Origin: Bacillota bacterium
GTDB taxonomy: Bacteria; Bacillota; Clostridia; DSM-8532
DNA length: 9,094 nucleotides
Assembly: GCA_023446675.1 (NCBI GenBank)
Contig: JAEXPO010000244.1
Span: 1-9,094, forward strand
Reading direction: 5' to 3'
Numbering within the stretch: position 1 is the stretch's first letter; each line of letters begins with the position of its first letter. The position numbers and the translations under genes were made by a program. The notes under the pieces are model-generated. The model was not told where the DNA came from. It saw only the letters and a program-made list of their open reading frames with translations, and did not search any database. Below are positions 1 to 6,101 of this stretch, one piece after another.

Positions 1-381
1 TTGGGGCTCATTCTCCAGACCCACTGTCTTAAGCGCGTTCAAAATACTGTCCTTCCGGTGCTCGCCTCTTAATTTAGCAAGTATTCCAAGGTTTTCAAAC
101 CCCGTTAGATTCCCGTAAAACCCCGGTGTTTCAATGAGTGAACCTATACGGCCATAGGTCCTGCGCCTGTTTTTAAGATAATCCTCATTGAAAAGTAAAA
201 TCTCCCCTTCCGACGGCCTGATAAGGTTTAAAAGCATTTTCATAACGGTGGTTTTGCCTGCGCCGTTTCGTCCCAGGAGCCCATAAATTTTACCTTTGGG
301 AACATGAAGCTCCACACCCTTTACAGCATAATGGGCATCGTACTTTTTCTTAAGCCGCTTGGTTTTAATCACGTATTCCAA
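1..381 (-). CDS. ABC transporter ATP-binding protein, LanF/BcrA type (partial, N-terminal 127 residues)
   Basis: This is the nucleotide-binding subunit of an exporter of the bacitracin/lantibiotic-immunity class; it would energise a membrane permease encoded further left. Only the first 127 codons are in the window. The start is TTG at 381, preceded by AAAGGTGG with an 8-nt gap. Walker A is GRNGAGKTT at residues 37-45. About 40 residues later the Q-loop position reads SLIETPGFYGNLTG, with Glu84 in place of Gln. That E-loop is known from LanF immunity ATPases such as NisF. The signature motif and Walker B lie outside the window. The gene follows the two-component pair on the same strand, which is the usual arrangement for peptide-antibiotic sensing and export modules. 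The substrate is inferred, not shown. Confidence 0.9.
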   Translation of the reverse strand, partial: MEYVIKTKRLKKKYDAHYAVKGVELHVPKGKIYGLLGRNGAGKTTVMKMLLNLIRPSEGEILLFNEDYLKNRRRTYGRIGSLIETPGFYGNLTGFENLGILAKLRGEHRKDSILNALKTVGLENEPQ

Positions 382-402
382 TGTTCCTTCCACCTTTCCG
401 AA

Positions 403-417
403 GCGGGCCTTGCCCGC
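403..417 (-). other. Small GC-rich hairpin upstream of the ABC ATPase SD
   Basis: GCGGGC (403-408) and GCCCGC (412-417) form a perfect 6-bp stem with a 3-nt loop. It ends 7 nt upstream of the AAAGGTGG SD in the untranslated leader. There is no U-tract, so it is not a terminator. It could shape mRNA folding or stability, but no function is shown. Confidence 0.35.
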
Positions 418-485
418 AACCCCATGCTCAGAACACCCTGTGCAACAGCCTGCCTTTTATGGGTTGGCCTGAGCTGCAGGGTACT

Positions 486-514
486 ACTATCAGCATAACT
501 AAGGCAACTGACAC
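486..514 (-). promoter_or_regulatory. Candidate promoter of the ABC transporter operon
   Basis: On the minus strand GTGTCA (514-509) and GATAGT (491-486) are 17 bp apart. Each matches 4 of 6 consensus bases, so the promoter would be weak without an activator. The -35 lies 4 bp from the last of three 11-bp-phased AGTAAG hexamers, the geometry expected for activation by an OmpR-type regulator. Predicted transcription starts near 479, giving a leader of about 98 nt. Confidence 0.4.
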
Positions 515-518
515 CAGG

Positions 519-546
519 CTTACTCAAATCTTACTTTTTGCTTACT
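519..546 (-). promoter_or_regulatory. Three AGTAAG direct repeats at 11-bp spacing (candidate response-regulator box)
   Basis: AGTAAG occurs on the minus strand at 546-541, 535-530 and 524-519, with exact 11-bp steps. OmpR/PhoB-family regulators bind tandem half-sites spaced by about one helical turn directly upstream of a -35 element. These repeats lie between the kinase gene and the ABC gene, where the linked regulator would be expected to act. The repeat and its phasing are seen directly; the binding protein is inferred. Confidence 0.5.
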
Positions 547-599
547 TGAGCATTCCTTGTTAGAAGGAGCTTTGATCGGACGGGTGAAACCATGAACTA

Positions 600-1508
600 T
601 TATTGCTTCAAAGACGGAAAGCGAATACAAAACTGAGTGAACTTTCCCGGCAGGCTCTCGGCATGAAGCGTTCCCGCCATCCTTTCCGTCAGCTGCCTGG
701 CAATGGCAAGGCCCAGCCCGCTGGTTCTTCTGTTTCTGGAGCTGTCCGCTTTATATAATCTTTCAAACAGGTGCTCCAGCTGTTTTGGGTTAATACCGAC
801 GCCGTCGTCCCGGAAGCATATTTCCACCCTGTCACCCCGGGTTTGTGCTTCTATGTGAAAGGCCGTACACCCGCTGTGCTCAACGGCGTTTTGAAGGATA
901 TTGCCGAATACGCGCCCGTAAGCGATCCTGTCAAGAAGGACAGGAGCCTCCTTTTCAGGAATACTCACAGATAAGCGAATGCTGTGCCGCTCCAGCACCG
1001 GCAGCCATTCAATAATAAGACGGCGGTTCATTTCATGGAAATCCGCCGCTTCATTTTGGAGCTTCATTTCACCGGAATGGATCTTAAACCAGTCAAAAAG
1101 CTCATCGACCAGACGCTTAAGGTCGTAAGCCTTTTTTCTTGCTGTTTTAATGTATCGCTCCTTTTCTTCCCCCTGTACAACACCTTCTTCAAGTGCATCC
1201 AGGTATCCCAGCAAGGTGGTAAGCGGGGTCCTTACATCATGGGATAAATTGGTTAGAAGCTCCCGGTTGGCCTGCTCCAGCTTTTCCAGGGCAAGGATGT
1301 CCTTTTCATGCCTGTTCTCAATCTTGTTTATTTCAAGGGCAAGACAATCGATAGCCGAATGGCCTTTTACAAACAGCTTTTCATAGGTTTTACCTTCAAT
1401 CTGCCTCACCGATTCCGTCAGCCTCACTATTCTCCTTTTGAGACAGGCAACGGTGAGCAGAAGAAGAAGGGTGGTTGAGGCCAGAAGCCCTAATAAGAGA
1501 TACATCAT
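600..1508 (-). CDS. Sensor histidine kinase with one membrane segment and almost no extracellular part
   Basis: This membrane-anchored kinase of 302 residues would phosphorylate the regulator encoded just upstream. There is one hydrophobic segment at about 3-22, followed by positive residues and a short linker. The H-box NLSHDVRTPL puts the phospho-acceptor at His90. The N-box is NILQNAVEHS (203-212), the G1 box DDGVGI (234-239), the F-box region LFERLYK (247-253) and the G2 box SGLGLAIA (263-270), so the catalytic core is complete. No periplasmic, PAS or other sensor domain is present. The stimulus is therefore probably read through the membrane segment or a partner such as the ABC transporter. 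It overlaps the regulator by 4 bp (ATGA), implying translational coupling. It resembles kinases of lantibiotic and cationic-peptide resistance systems, but the true signal is unknown. Confidence 0.95.
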   Translation of the reverse strand: MMYLLLGLLASTTLLLLLTVACLKRRIVRLTESVRQIEGKTYEKLFVKGHSAIDCLALEINKIENRHEKDILALEKLEQANRELLTNLSHDVRTPLTTLLGYLDALEEGVVQGEEKERYIKTARKKAYDLKRLVDELFDWFKIHSGEMKLQNEAADFHEMNRRLIIEWLPVLERHSIRLSVSIPEKEAPVLLDRIAYGRVFGNILQNAVEHSGCTAFHIEAQTRGDRVEICFRDDGVGINPKQLEHLFERLYKADSSRNRRTSGLGLAIARQLTERMAGTLHAESLPGKFTQFCIRFPSLKQ

Positions 1509-2221
1509 GGCTTGCTTCCTTTGCCGAACTTATAGCCTACGCCCCACACGGTTTGAACGTAAACCGGAGCTTCGCTGTCCTTTTCGATTTTTTTTCGAAG
1601 CCGCCGGATATGAACCATAATATTATTGTCATCATAGGCATAGGTATCCTCCCATACCTGATTGTAGATTTGCTTTTTTGTAAATACCCTGCCCGCATTC
1701 TCCGCAAGAAAAAACAACAGGTCAAATTCTTTGGCCGTAAGCATGACATTCCGGCCGTCAACGGCCACCTCTCTTGTATCCCTGTTTATGGATAGATTTT
1801 CAAATTCAAGCTTTTTACGCTTTTCTTCCCTTTCCGGCTGGCCTAAGAGGGTATATCTGCGGATGAGGGACTGAACCCTGGCGATAAGCTCATTCATGCT
1901 GAAGGGCTTTGTCAGATAATCATCCGCCCCCATTCTCAAACCCGAAACCTTATCGATCTCACTGTCTCTGGCAGTAAGCATTAGGACAGGAACAGGACTG
2001 TATTTCCGTAATTGGGTCAATACCTCAAAGCCGTTCCTGTTAGGCAGCATCACATCCAGTATGACAAGCTGGTACTCTCCGGCAAGGGCGGCTTCAAGCC
2101 CGCTTTCGCCGTCGCTGGAAAAGGCTACCTCGTAATTCTCCATAACAAGGTATTTTTGTATCAATGCCAAAAGCTCTCTGTCATCGTCAATAATAAGTAC
2201 TTTATGCTTCAAATGCTTCAA
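1505..2221 (-). CDS. OmpR/PhoB-family response regulator
   Basis: A 238-residue DNA-binding regulator, partner of the overlapping kinase. The receiver domain (about 7-120) has acidic residues in IDDD (11-14), the phosphorylation site Asp56 in VILDVMLP, Thr83 in MLTARD and Lys105 in LTKPF. The C-terminal winged-helix domain (about 136-233) contains HIRRLRKKI in the recognition helix and ends with the typical VWGVGYKF. The start is TTG at 2221 with GAAGGTGG 4 nt upstream. A second in-frame TTG follows three codons later because the first 18 nt are a 9-bp unit (TTGAAGCAT) written twice, but the first fits the SD better. The likely target is the ABC operon at 381 through the AGTAAG repeats. Neighbour order and domain make-up match peptide-antibiotic response systems. 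Confidence 0.95.
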   Translation of the reverse strand: MKHLKHKVLIIDDDRELLALIQKYLVMENYEVAFSSDGESGLEAALAGEYQLVILDVMLPNRNGFEVLTQLRKYSPVPVLMLTARDSEIDKVSGLRMGADDYLTKPFSMNELIARVQSLIRRYTLLGQPEREEKRKKLEFENLSINRDTREVAVDGRNVMLTAKEFDLLFFLAENAGRVFTKKQIYNQVWEDTYAYDDNNIMVHIRRLRKKIEKDSEAPVYVQTVWGVGYKFGKGSKP

Positions 2222-2248
2222 AACGCCACCTTCTTTACCCGGCCCTTT

Positions 2249-2283
2249 TTATTAGCAAACGGTTTTCAAGGATAATCTTATCC
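2249..2283 (-). promoter_or_regulatory. Upstream region of the two-component operon: -10-like box and 14-bp palindrome
   Basis: TAATAA (minus, 2254-2249) is a possible -10 about 28 bp before the regulator's TTG. No good -35 is visible at the right distance. The expected place is instead next to a perfect inverted repeat, GGATAA-TC-TTATCC (2270-2283), which could be a regulator site. The palindrome is certain, the promoter call is weak. Confidence 0.3.
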
Positions 2284-2329
2284 AGATTTGCCCTCCAGAT
2301 CAACCCACCCCCGAAATTCTCCTCCGTTT

Positions 2330-2344
2330 CAGGTGCCTGTCCCC
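2330..2344 (+). repeat. REP-like motif CAGGTGCCTGTCCCC
   Basis: This 15-bp string, with its short CAGG/CCTG inversion, resembles the arm of GGTGCCTGTCCCC-type repetitive palindromes that I recall from several clostridial genomes. Only one arm is seen here; the inverse copy is absent from the window. Repetitive status would need the rest of the genome. Confidence 0.25.
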
Positions 2345-2377
2345 AAAAGGGAACAACCCGGGGGATGTCTACATACT

Positions 2378-2405
2378 TATAGTATAGCAAGTCTTTTTCT
2401 CGAGG
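2378..2405 (+). promoter_or_regulatory. Candidate -10 and SD for the M28 peptidase gene
   Basis: TATAGT (2378-2383) matches 5 of 6 bases of a -10 box; no convincing -35 is seen upstream. A GAGG (2402-2405) lies 8 nt before the ATG at 2414 and is the best SD for that start. These signals favour the ATG at 2414 over the TTG at 2288. Confidence 0.4.
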
Positions 2406-2413
2406 CGTTCATC

Positions 2414-4399
2414 ATGTATCAACCTTATTTCAACGCAATTGATACCTCTTTTTCAGAAGGAATAATGGATGAATTATCCCGTTTCGGCGATGATCCCGCC
2501 ACTGGCAACCGTTCCGCAGGCTCTCCCTCCTGTACCATGGCGGCGGAATACCTTTATCACAAATTCAGGGAAATCGGCCTGAATGAAGTGACAATGGACA
2601 GCTATGAGGTAAACGGGTGGACCTATAAGGGCGCAAGCCTCATTTACCGGGATGAGTGGGGCACACCTCATAAAGTTGTTTTGGGAGGCTATGCCACCCA
2701 GTTTCATGCTGATGAAGAAGGCTTCCCCCTGGTGTTCGGGGGAAAAGGAACTCTGGAAGAGCTGGAGGAGCTGGGTGACATTACAAACAAGCTGGTGCTC
2801 ATTGCCCCTTTAAATCCCATGAGAGATAACTGGGTGAGCTTTCCGGCATATCAGGCCTATGTAAAAAGAGCGGCAGGCGTTCTCGTGGCGGCTGTACATG
2901 ACAGTGTCGTAGAGGATGCCCTCATTTCCAATGATGTTTCCGTCCCACCCTATTGCAAAGCCCTGGCCATTTCCATAGGAGATGCCCAAAGGCTTCAGGA
3001 CTTAATTGCTTCCAGTGTGTGCAAAGAAATTCAAGTGGTGCTTACTGCCCGCTCCATGGTGCATCCCAGTGTAAAATCCTATAATGTCTGGGGCGAAATT
3101 CCCGGCGAGAGCCAGGAAGTGCTTTATTTAATTGCCCATTACGACGGGTATTATCATTCATGCTTTGATGACGCCTCCGGTGTCTCCGAAATTCTTGGCA
3201 TCGCAAAAGCCCTTATCGGCTGCGGCTACAGAAACAGCAGAACCATACGGGTGGTGGCCCACGGCGCGGAAGAATGGGGCAATGGGTACAGCTCTCTGGA
3301 CTGGGCTGCCGGCGCCTACCAGCAAATAATTAACCTTCACCCCGAGTGGGCGGAGCAGGCCTTTGCACTCATCAATATAGACGGCAATTTTCCTGTGGAA
3401 GGCGAAAGAAGCTTTGTCATCTATACCTCTCCCGAGCTCTATGGGTATGTGGAGGCAGTATCCTCGGAGCTGCTTTCAGATTATAAGGATTACCGGTTTG
3501 AAGTAAGGCAGCCCGTCCCCTTACTGTTTGAGGATTTTATTTATCAAAGAGCGGGAATCCCTGCAATTACCGCAGGAGATGATTTCAATGAAAGCCTCTA
3601 TTACAGGACCTATTATCACAGCTCACTGGACAACGCGTCCACCGGCTTTGACAGGTATACCCATCATCTTATTCAGAAGCTCTACGGGGCCCTTTTGATT
3701 CACCTGGATCATATGCCGGTAAGGCCAATGGATTTCAGCTTAAGGTTTAAGGAGCTCAGAAAAAGCTTTAACCCGTCATTGACAGGTGAGGATATGAGGG
3801 AGAGCCTTGACCGTCTTTTGTATCTCAGCACGCTTTTAACGGATAGAATCCACTCCCTCAACAGGGATGATAATTGTGACCGCGAATTTACCGAAAGGCT
3901 TAATCAGGCCCTTTCCAGGTTATACCGAAGGGTACAAAACGCCTTTCTTGCCATTAGCTATACCCTTGAACAGGTATATCCCCACTCCCTCCCTCAGAAA
4001 AACGCCTATCTTCTTGCCAAGGCTGTTGAGGGCCTTGAATCCGGTTCTCTTTCCGTTGAAGAGGTTCTTAACCGTTATCTTCTGGCTATAGATATGAATT
4101 ACTGTGTTCTGGATTACGACAGGCAAACCTATGAGTTTTTCGCTACCCGCTACAGCTATGGAAATGCGCGAACCTTCGGGCAGGGGCTGTTTCCCTTCCC
4201 AAATCTGGACCTTTATTCCATTGCTCACAGGCTTAAGACAAAGGCCACGGAGCCCTCCCCCGATTTAACGGAGGAAATCGAGTTATTAAAGGATGCCTGG
4301 CAGCTTCAGATGTACTATTTCCAGGGGGCAGCCGGAAGGGAAGCAAGAGACTTAAAGGAGCTTGTAAGCCAAATCGTCGAGCTATTGGATTTAACCTGA
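2414..4399 (+). CDS. M28-family zinc metallopeptidase (aminopeptidase type), cytoplasmic
   Basis: A 661-residue di-zinc peptidase likely to remove N-terminal residues from peptides inside the cell, since no signal peptide or membrane segment is present. By analogy with M28 enzymes, the ligands are His242 (AHYDG), bridging Asp252 (FDDASG), Glu286 as general base and Glu287 as ligand (GAEEWG), Asp323 (INIDGN) and His402 (YHSSLDN). All are present, so activity is expected. Residues about 80-215, before the catalytic core, have the place and look of a PA-type insert. About 220 C-terminal residues (440-661) form a mostly helical region I cannot name. The open frame extends back to TTG 2288, but those 42 residues look non-coding and have no SD, so ATG 2414 is chosen. 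It is divergent from the two-component operon. Substrate unknown. Confidence 0.92.
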   Translation: MYQPYFNAIDTSFSEGIMDELSRFGDDPATGNRSAGSPSCTMAAEYLYHKFREIGLNEVTMDSYEVNGWTYKGASLIYRDEWGTPHKVVLGGYATQFHADEEGFPLVFGGKGTLEELEELGDITNKLVLIAPLNPMRDNWVSFPAYQAYVKRAAGVLVAAVHDSVVEDALISNDVSVPPYCKALAISIGDAQRLQDLIASSVCKEIQVVLTARSMVHPSVKSYNVWGEIPGESQEVLYLIAHYDGYYHSCFDDASGVSEILGIAKALIGCGYRNSRTIRVVAHGAEEWGNGYSSLDWAAGAYQQIINLHPEWAEQAFALINIDGNFPVEGERSFVIYTSPELYGYVEAVSSELLSDYKDYRFEVRQPVPLLFEDFIYQRAGIPAITAGDDFNESLYYRTYYHSSLDNASTGFDRYTHHLIQKLYGALLIHLDHMPVRPMDFSLRFKELRKSFNPSLTGEDMRESLDRLLYLSTLLTDRIHSLNRDDNCDREFTERLNQALSRLYRRVQNAFLAISYTLEQVYPHSLPQKNAYLLAKAVEGLESGSLSVEEVLNRYLLAIDMNYCVLDYDRQTYEFFATRYSYGNARTFGQGLFPFPNLDLYSIAHRLKTKATEPSPDLTEEIELLKDAWQLQMYYFQGAAGREARDLKELVSQIVELLDLT

Positions 4400-4403
4400 A
4401 TAG

Positions 4404-4643
4404 CCTTCCCAGCTCCGCCGCCTCATTGCAAAAAAATTCTTGAGCTGGGGGGCAAAACGGGGCGAGGCGAGAAAAGATCTGGCTATGGAGCTTGCCATCG
4501 ATCTCATCTTCGCCTCCCTGTTCTACCGTTTACTCATTACAGAAGATGCCATTGATTCCGGTTTTGTCGAAAAGTTTATATCCCATGTTCTCATGAGTCT
4601 TGGGATTTTTTCAGATTCCGCACCGACGGAAGCAGACAGCTAA
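4404..4643 (+). pseudogene. TetR-family regulator remnant (C-terminal domain only)
   Basis: In this frame, opened by a TAG at 4401, the text reads QLRRLIAKKF, then RGEARKDLAMELAIDL, then FYRLLITEDAIDSGFVEKF. This is the familiar end of a TetR ligand-binding domain. The N-terminal helix-turn-helix and most of the core are missing, and the sequence begins 4 bp after the M28 stop. It therefore looks like a deletion remnant rather than a working gene. A TTG at 4440 could open a 67-codon frame, but there is no SD. The final dozen residues run 53 bp into the antisense of the efflux gene's end, so the natural stop may also be lost. It may once have regulated the efflux pump. Confidence 0.75.
4408..4449. 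repeat. 8-bp inverted repeat after the M28 gene
   Basis: CCCAGCTC (4408-4415) and GAGCTGGG (4442-4449) are perfectly complementary across a 26-nt loop. The loop carries an A-tract and no U-tract follows on the plus strand, so it is a poor terminator. It lies inside the TetR remnant, which starts within a few bases of the M28 stop. Confidence 0.4.
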
Positions 4644-5814
4644 CGGGAACGAGCATCAGGATAAGAAGTCCCGAGAGGGCAAACCAGCGGTTAATTCCCA
4701 GGTAATCTCCGTACAGGCCCGACATAATCAGGCCCAGTGGCATGGAAAGGGACATGACGCTGCCCATAAGGCCGAAAACCCGACCTAAATACTCTGGCTT
4801 GATTTTCTCCTGAATTAAAGCCATCTGCACACCGTTGTAAAAAGGTGAAGACAGCCCCATGACACAAGAACAAAGAGCAAAGGCCCAAAATCCACTATCC
4901 GGCAGCAAGCCTGCTGCCACAAGTGAAGCACCCATGATAAGAAAGGACAGCACAAGGCTCACAAAGCGGTTCTTAAAACCACCCCACAGGCCCAGGATCA
5001 GGCCTCCCGCCAGCATTCCGCCTGCAAAGGCTATCTCCACCACGGAGGCATGGGCCGTCGTCCCGCCAAAATAGCCCATGGCCATAAGAGGAAACAGAGC
5101 ATTAACAGGCATGTAGACGAAGGTAAAAACGGCCCCTATCCAAAGAAGGGAAAATAGCCCCCTGTTCTCTTTTAAAGCCCTGTAGCCTGCTAGTGTTTCC
5201 GCAAGCAGACTCTGCCCTCCTTCTTCATTTGAGCTTTCCTGTCTCGGTATGGTTACTGCGGCCACTGTAATAAAGGCAGCCACGGCACCGATAATATCCA
5301 GCCAGATAACGGCCTTCAGCCCGCTTCCGCCATACAGCAGCGCAGCGAGTGCCGGACTCAAAAGGTAGCTTACCGATTGCACCGATTGGCTGTACCCTGC
5401 ACATCGGGTTAGCTGTTCCTCAGGAACCAGAAGAGGTGTTACAGCGCTTAAAGCAGGTGCGTGAAAAGCAGTACCCACACTTCGGATAAATAAGATAAAC
5501 AGAACGGCTCCTACCGGCAGATCCGTTGTCAAAGCAAGAATGGCAAGTATTCCTCCTGCTGCCGCAATAACCAGATCCGCTCCAATCATAATAAGCTTCC
5601 TGTCCCAGCGATCCACCAAAGCACCGATAAAGGTGCCCAGAATGGCCTGGGGCAGAAAACCGGCCAGGGTGGCCATGGATAGTATAAACGCCGAACCGCT
5701 CTTTTCAGTGAGATACCAGATAATGGCCATTTGAAGGACAGCGCTGGTTAAAAGTGAGACAGCCTGCCCCGACCAAATTGTGAAGAAGCTTCGCTTCCAA
5801 TGTTTTTTATTCAT
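4591..5814 (-). CDS. Mef(A)-like MFS efflux protein (probable macrolide exporter)
   Basis: A 407-residue proton-driven transporter with the hydrophobic pattern of 12 membrane helices. Its length and many stretches match the streptococcal macrolide pump Mef(A) as I remember it: SGQAVSLLTSAVLQMAIIWYLTE (helix 1), the loop GALVDRWDRKLIMIGAD (64-80), PLLVPEEQLTRCAGYSQS (127-144), TFVYMPVNALFPL (231-243) and QEKIKPEYLGRVF (335-347). The start ATG at 5814 has GGGGAG 7 nt upstream. The upstream region carries a leader peptide and attenuator typical of macrolide-induced genes, which supports the drug assignment. No Msr(D)-type ABC-F gene follows, unlike classic mef elements. The 3' end overlaps the TetR remnant on the other strand by 53 bp. 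Macrolide export is inferred from similarity and the leader; another hydrophobic drug is possible. Confidence 0.9.
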   Translation of the reverse strand: MNKKHWKRSFFTIWSGQAVSLLTSAVLQMAIIWYLTEKSGSAFILSMATLAGFLPQAILGTFIGALVDRWDRKLIMIGADLVIAAAGGILAILALTTDLPVGAVLFILFIRSVGTAFHAPALSAVTPLLVPEEQLTRCAGYSQSVQSVSYLLSPALAALLYGGSGLKAVIWLDIIGAVAAFITVAAVTIPRQESSNEEGGQSLLAETLAGYRALKENRGLFSLLWIGAVFTFVYMPVNALFPLMAMGYFGGTTAHASVVEIAFAGGMLAGGLILGLWGGFKNRFVSLVLSFLIMGASLVAAGLLPDSGFWAFALCSCVMGLSSPFYNGVQMALIQEKIKPEYLGRVFGLMGSVMSLSMPLGLIMSGLYGDYLGINRWFALSGLLILMLVPVSCLLPSVRNLKKSQDS

Positions 5815-5821
5815 AAGGATT

Positions 5822-5856
5822 CTCCCCGTTATTTTTGTTCAGGCCGGAAACGGGAG
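5822..5856 (-). promoter_or_regulatory. SD-masking hairpin before the Mef-like gene
   Basis: In the minus-strand RNA CTCCCGTT (5856-5849) pairs with AACGGGGAG (5830-5822), 8 bp with one bulged G and an 18-nt loop. The 3' arm contains the SD GGGGAG of the efflux gene. The fold could repress translation even when transcription passes the attenuator. Pairing is read by eye. Confidence 0.5.
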
Positions 5857-5860
5857 CAAT

Positions 5861-5902
5861 AAAAAAGCAGGCCCAAGGCCCATTAAGAGCGCTTTGGTCT
5901 GC
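5861..5902 (-). terminator. Attenuator-type terminator in the Mef-like leader
   Basis: In the minus-strand RNA GCAGACCAAA (5902-5893) can pair with TTGGGCCTGC (5876-5867), 8 of 10 positions, with a 16-nt loop, followed by six U (5866-5861). It lies between the leader peptide and the efflux gene, as expected for transcription attenuation. The loop's CTTAATG (5887-5881) is perfectly complementary to CATTAAG (5954-5948) upstream, an alternative pairing. Confidence 0.55.
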
Positions 5903-5931
5903 ACCTGTGATCCTAAAATCGTATCCAAGTA

Positions 5932-5976
5932 CAACAAAAAAGCCCACCTTAATGAAAGCATTTACTTTTTTATTGC
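5932..5976 (-). promoter_or_regulatory. Alternative RNA hairpin just after the leader stop codon
   Basis: CAATAAAAAAG (5975-5965) pairs with CTTTTTTGTTG (5942-5932), 11 bp including one G-U, in the minus-strand RNA. The 5' arm begins 4 nt after the leader stop, within reach of a ribosome halted near the leader's end. The same arm, with one more base, is also a perfect 12-bp complement of the terminator U-tract region (5867-5856). The segment can therefore take two mutually exclusive partners, a hallmark of attenuators. Confidence 0.45.
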
Positions 5977-5979
5977 AGC

Positions 5980-6006
5980 TTATCTTAAACGAATGCTGGC
6001 CGTCAT
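5980..6006 (-). CDS. Leader peptide MTASIRLR (macrolide-sensing upstream ORF)
   Basis: An 8-codon ORF with a strong SD, AAGGAGGA (6025-6018), 11 nt before its ATG. The peptide ends in Arg-Leu-Arg, the plus-X-plus motif that stalls ribosomes holding a macrolide, as in ErmDL (MTHSMRLR...). From memory it differs at one residue from the leader published for mef(E)/mel elements (MTASMRLR). Stalling at RLR would cover the RNA segment after the stop codon and shift folding away from termination. The ORF is 165 nt upstream of the Mef-like gene on the same predicted transcript. The ORF, SD and motif are seen directly; the stalling role is inferred from the known family. Confidence 0.8.
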   Translation of the reverse strand: MTASIRLR

Positions 6007-6039
6007 AGCTACGGGAATCCTCCTTGACTATATATCTTC

Positions 6040-6069
6040 AGGTTAGCATCCAGAAGAGCCTTTTGTCAA
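6040..6069 (-). promoter_or_regulatory. Promoter of the Mef-like leader and gene
   Basis: Minus strand: a perfect -35 TTGACA (6069-6064), an 18-bp spacer and TAACCT (6045-6040) with a TG at the extended -10 position (TGCTAACCT). Transcription would begin near 6033, eight nt before the leader SD, leaving a leader RNA of about 220 nt. The promoter starts about 30 bp after the DUF2812 gene ends, so the efflux gene has its own transcript. Confidence 0.65.
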
Positions 6070-6101
6070 TGGAAGAAGGAACGCTAAAGGAATCAAAAGA
6101 A

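Noticed and set aside
2288..2413. TTG 2288 as start of the M28 gene
   Set aside because: The 42 added residues are proline-rich and unlike protein, there is no SD, and a -10-like box lies within them.
3920..4228. 102-codon minus-strand frame inside the M28 gene
   Set aside because: It is a shadow of a clearly coding frame, with no motif and no SD.
5780..6046. 88-codon plus-strand frame
   Set aside because: It is antisense to the Mef-like leader region, whose promoter, SD, leader ORF and hairpins all point the other way.
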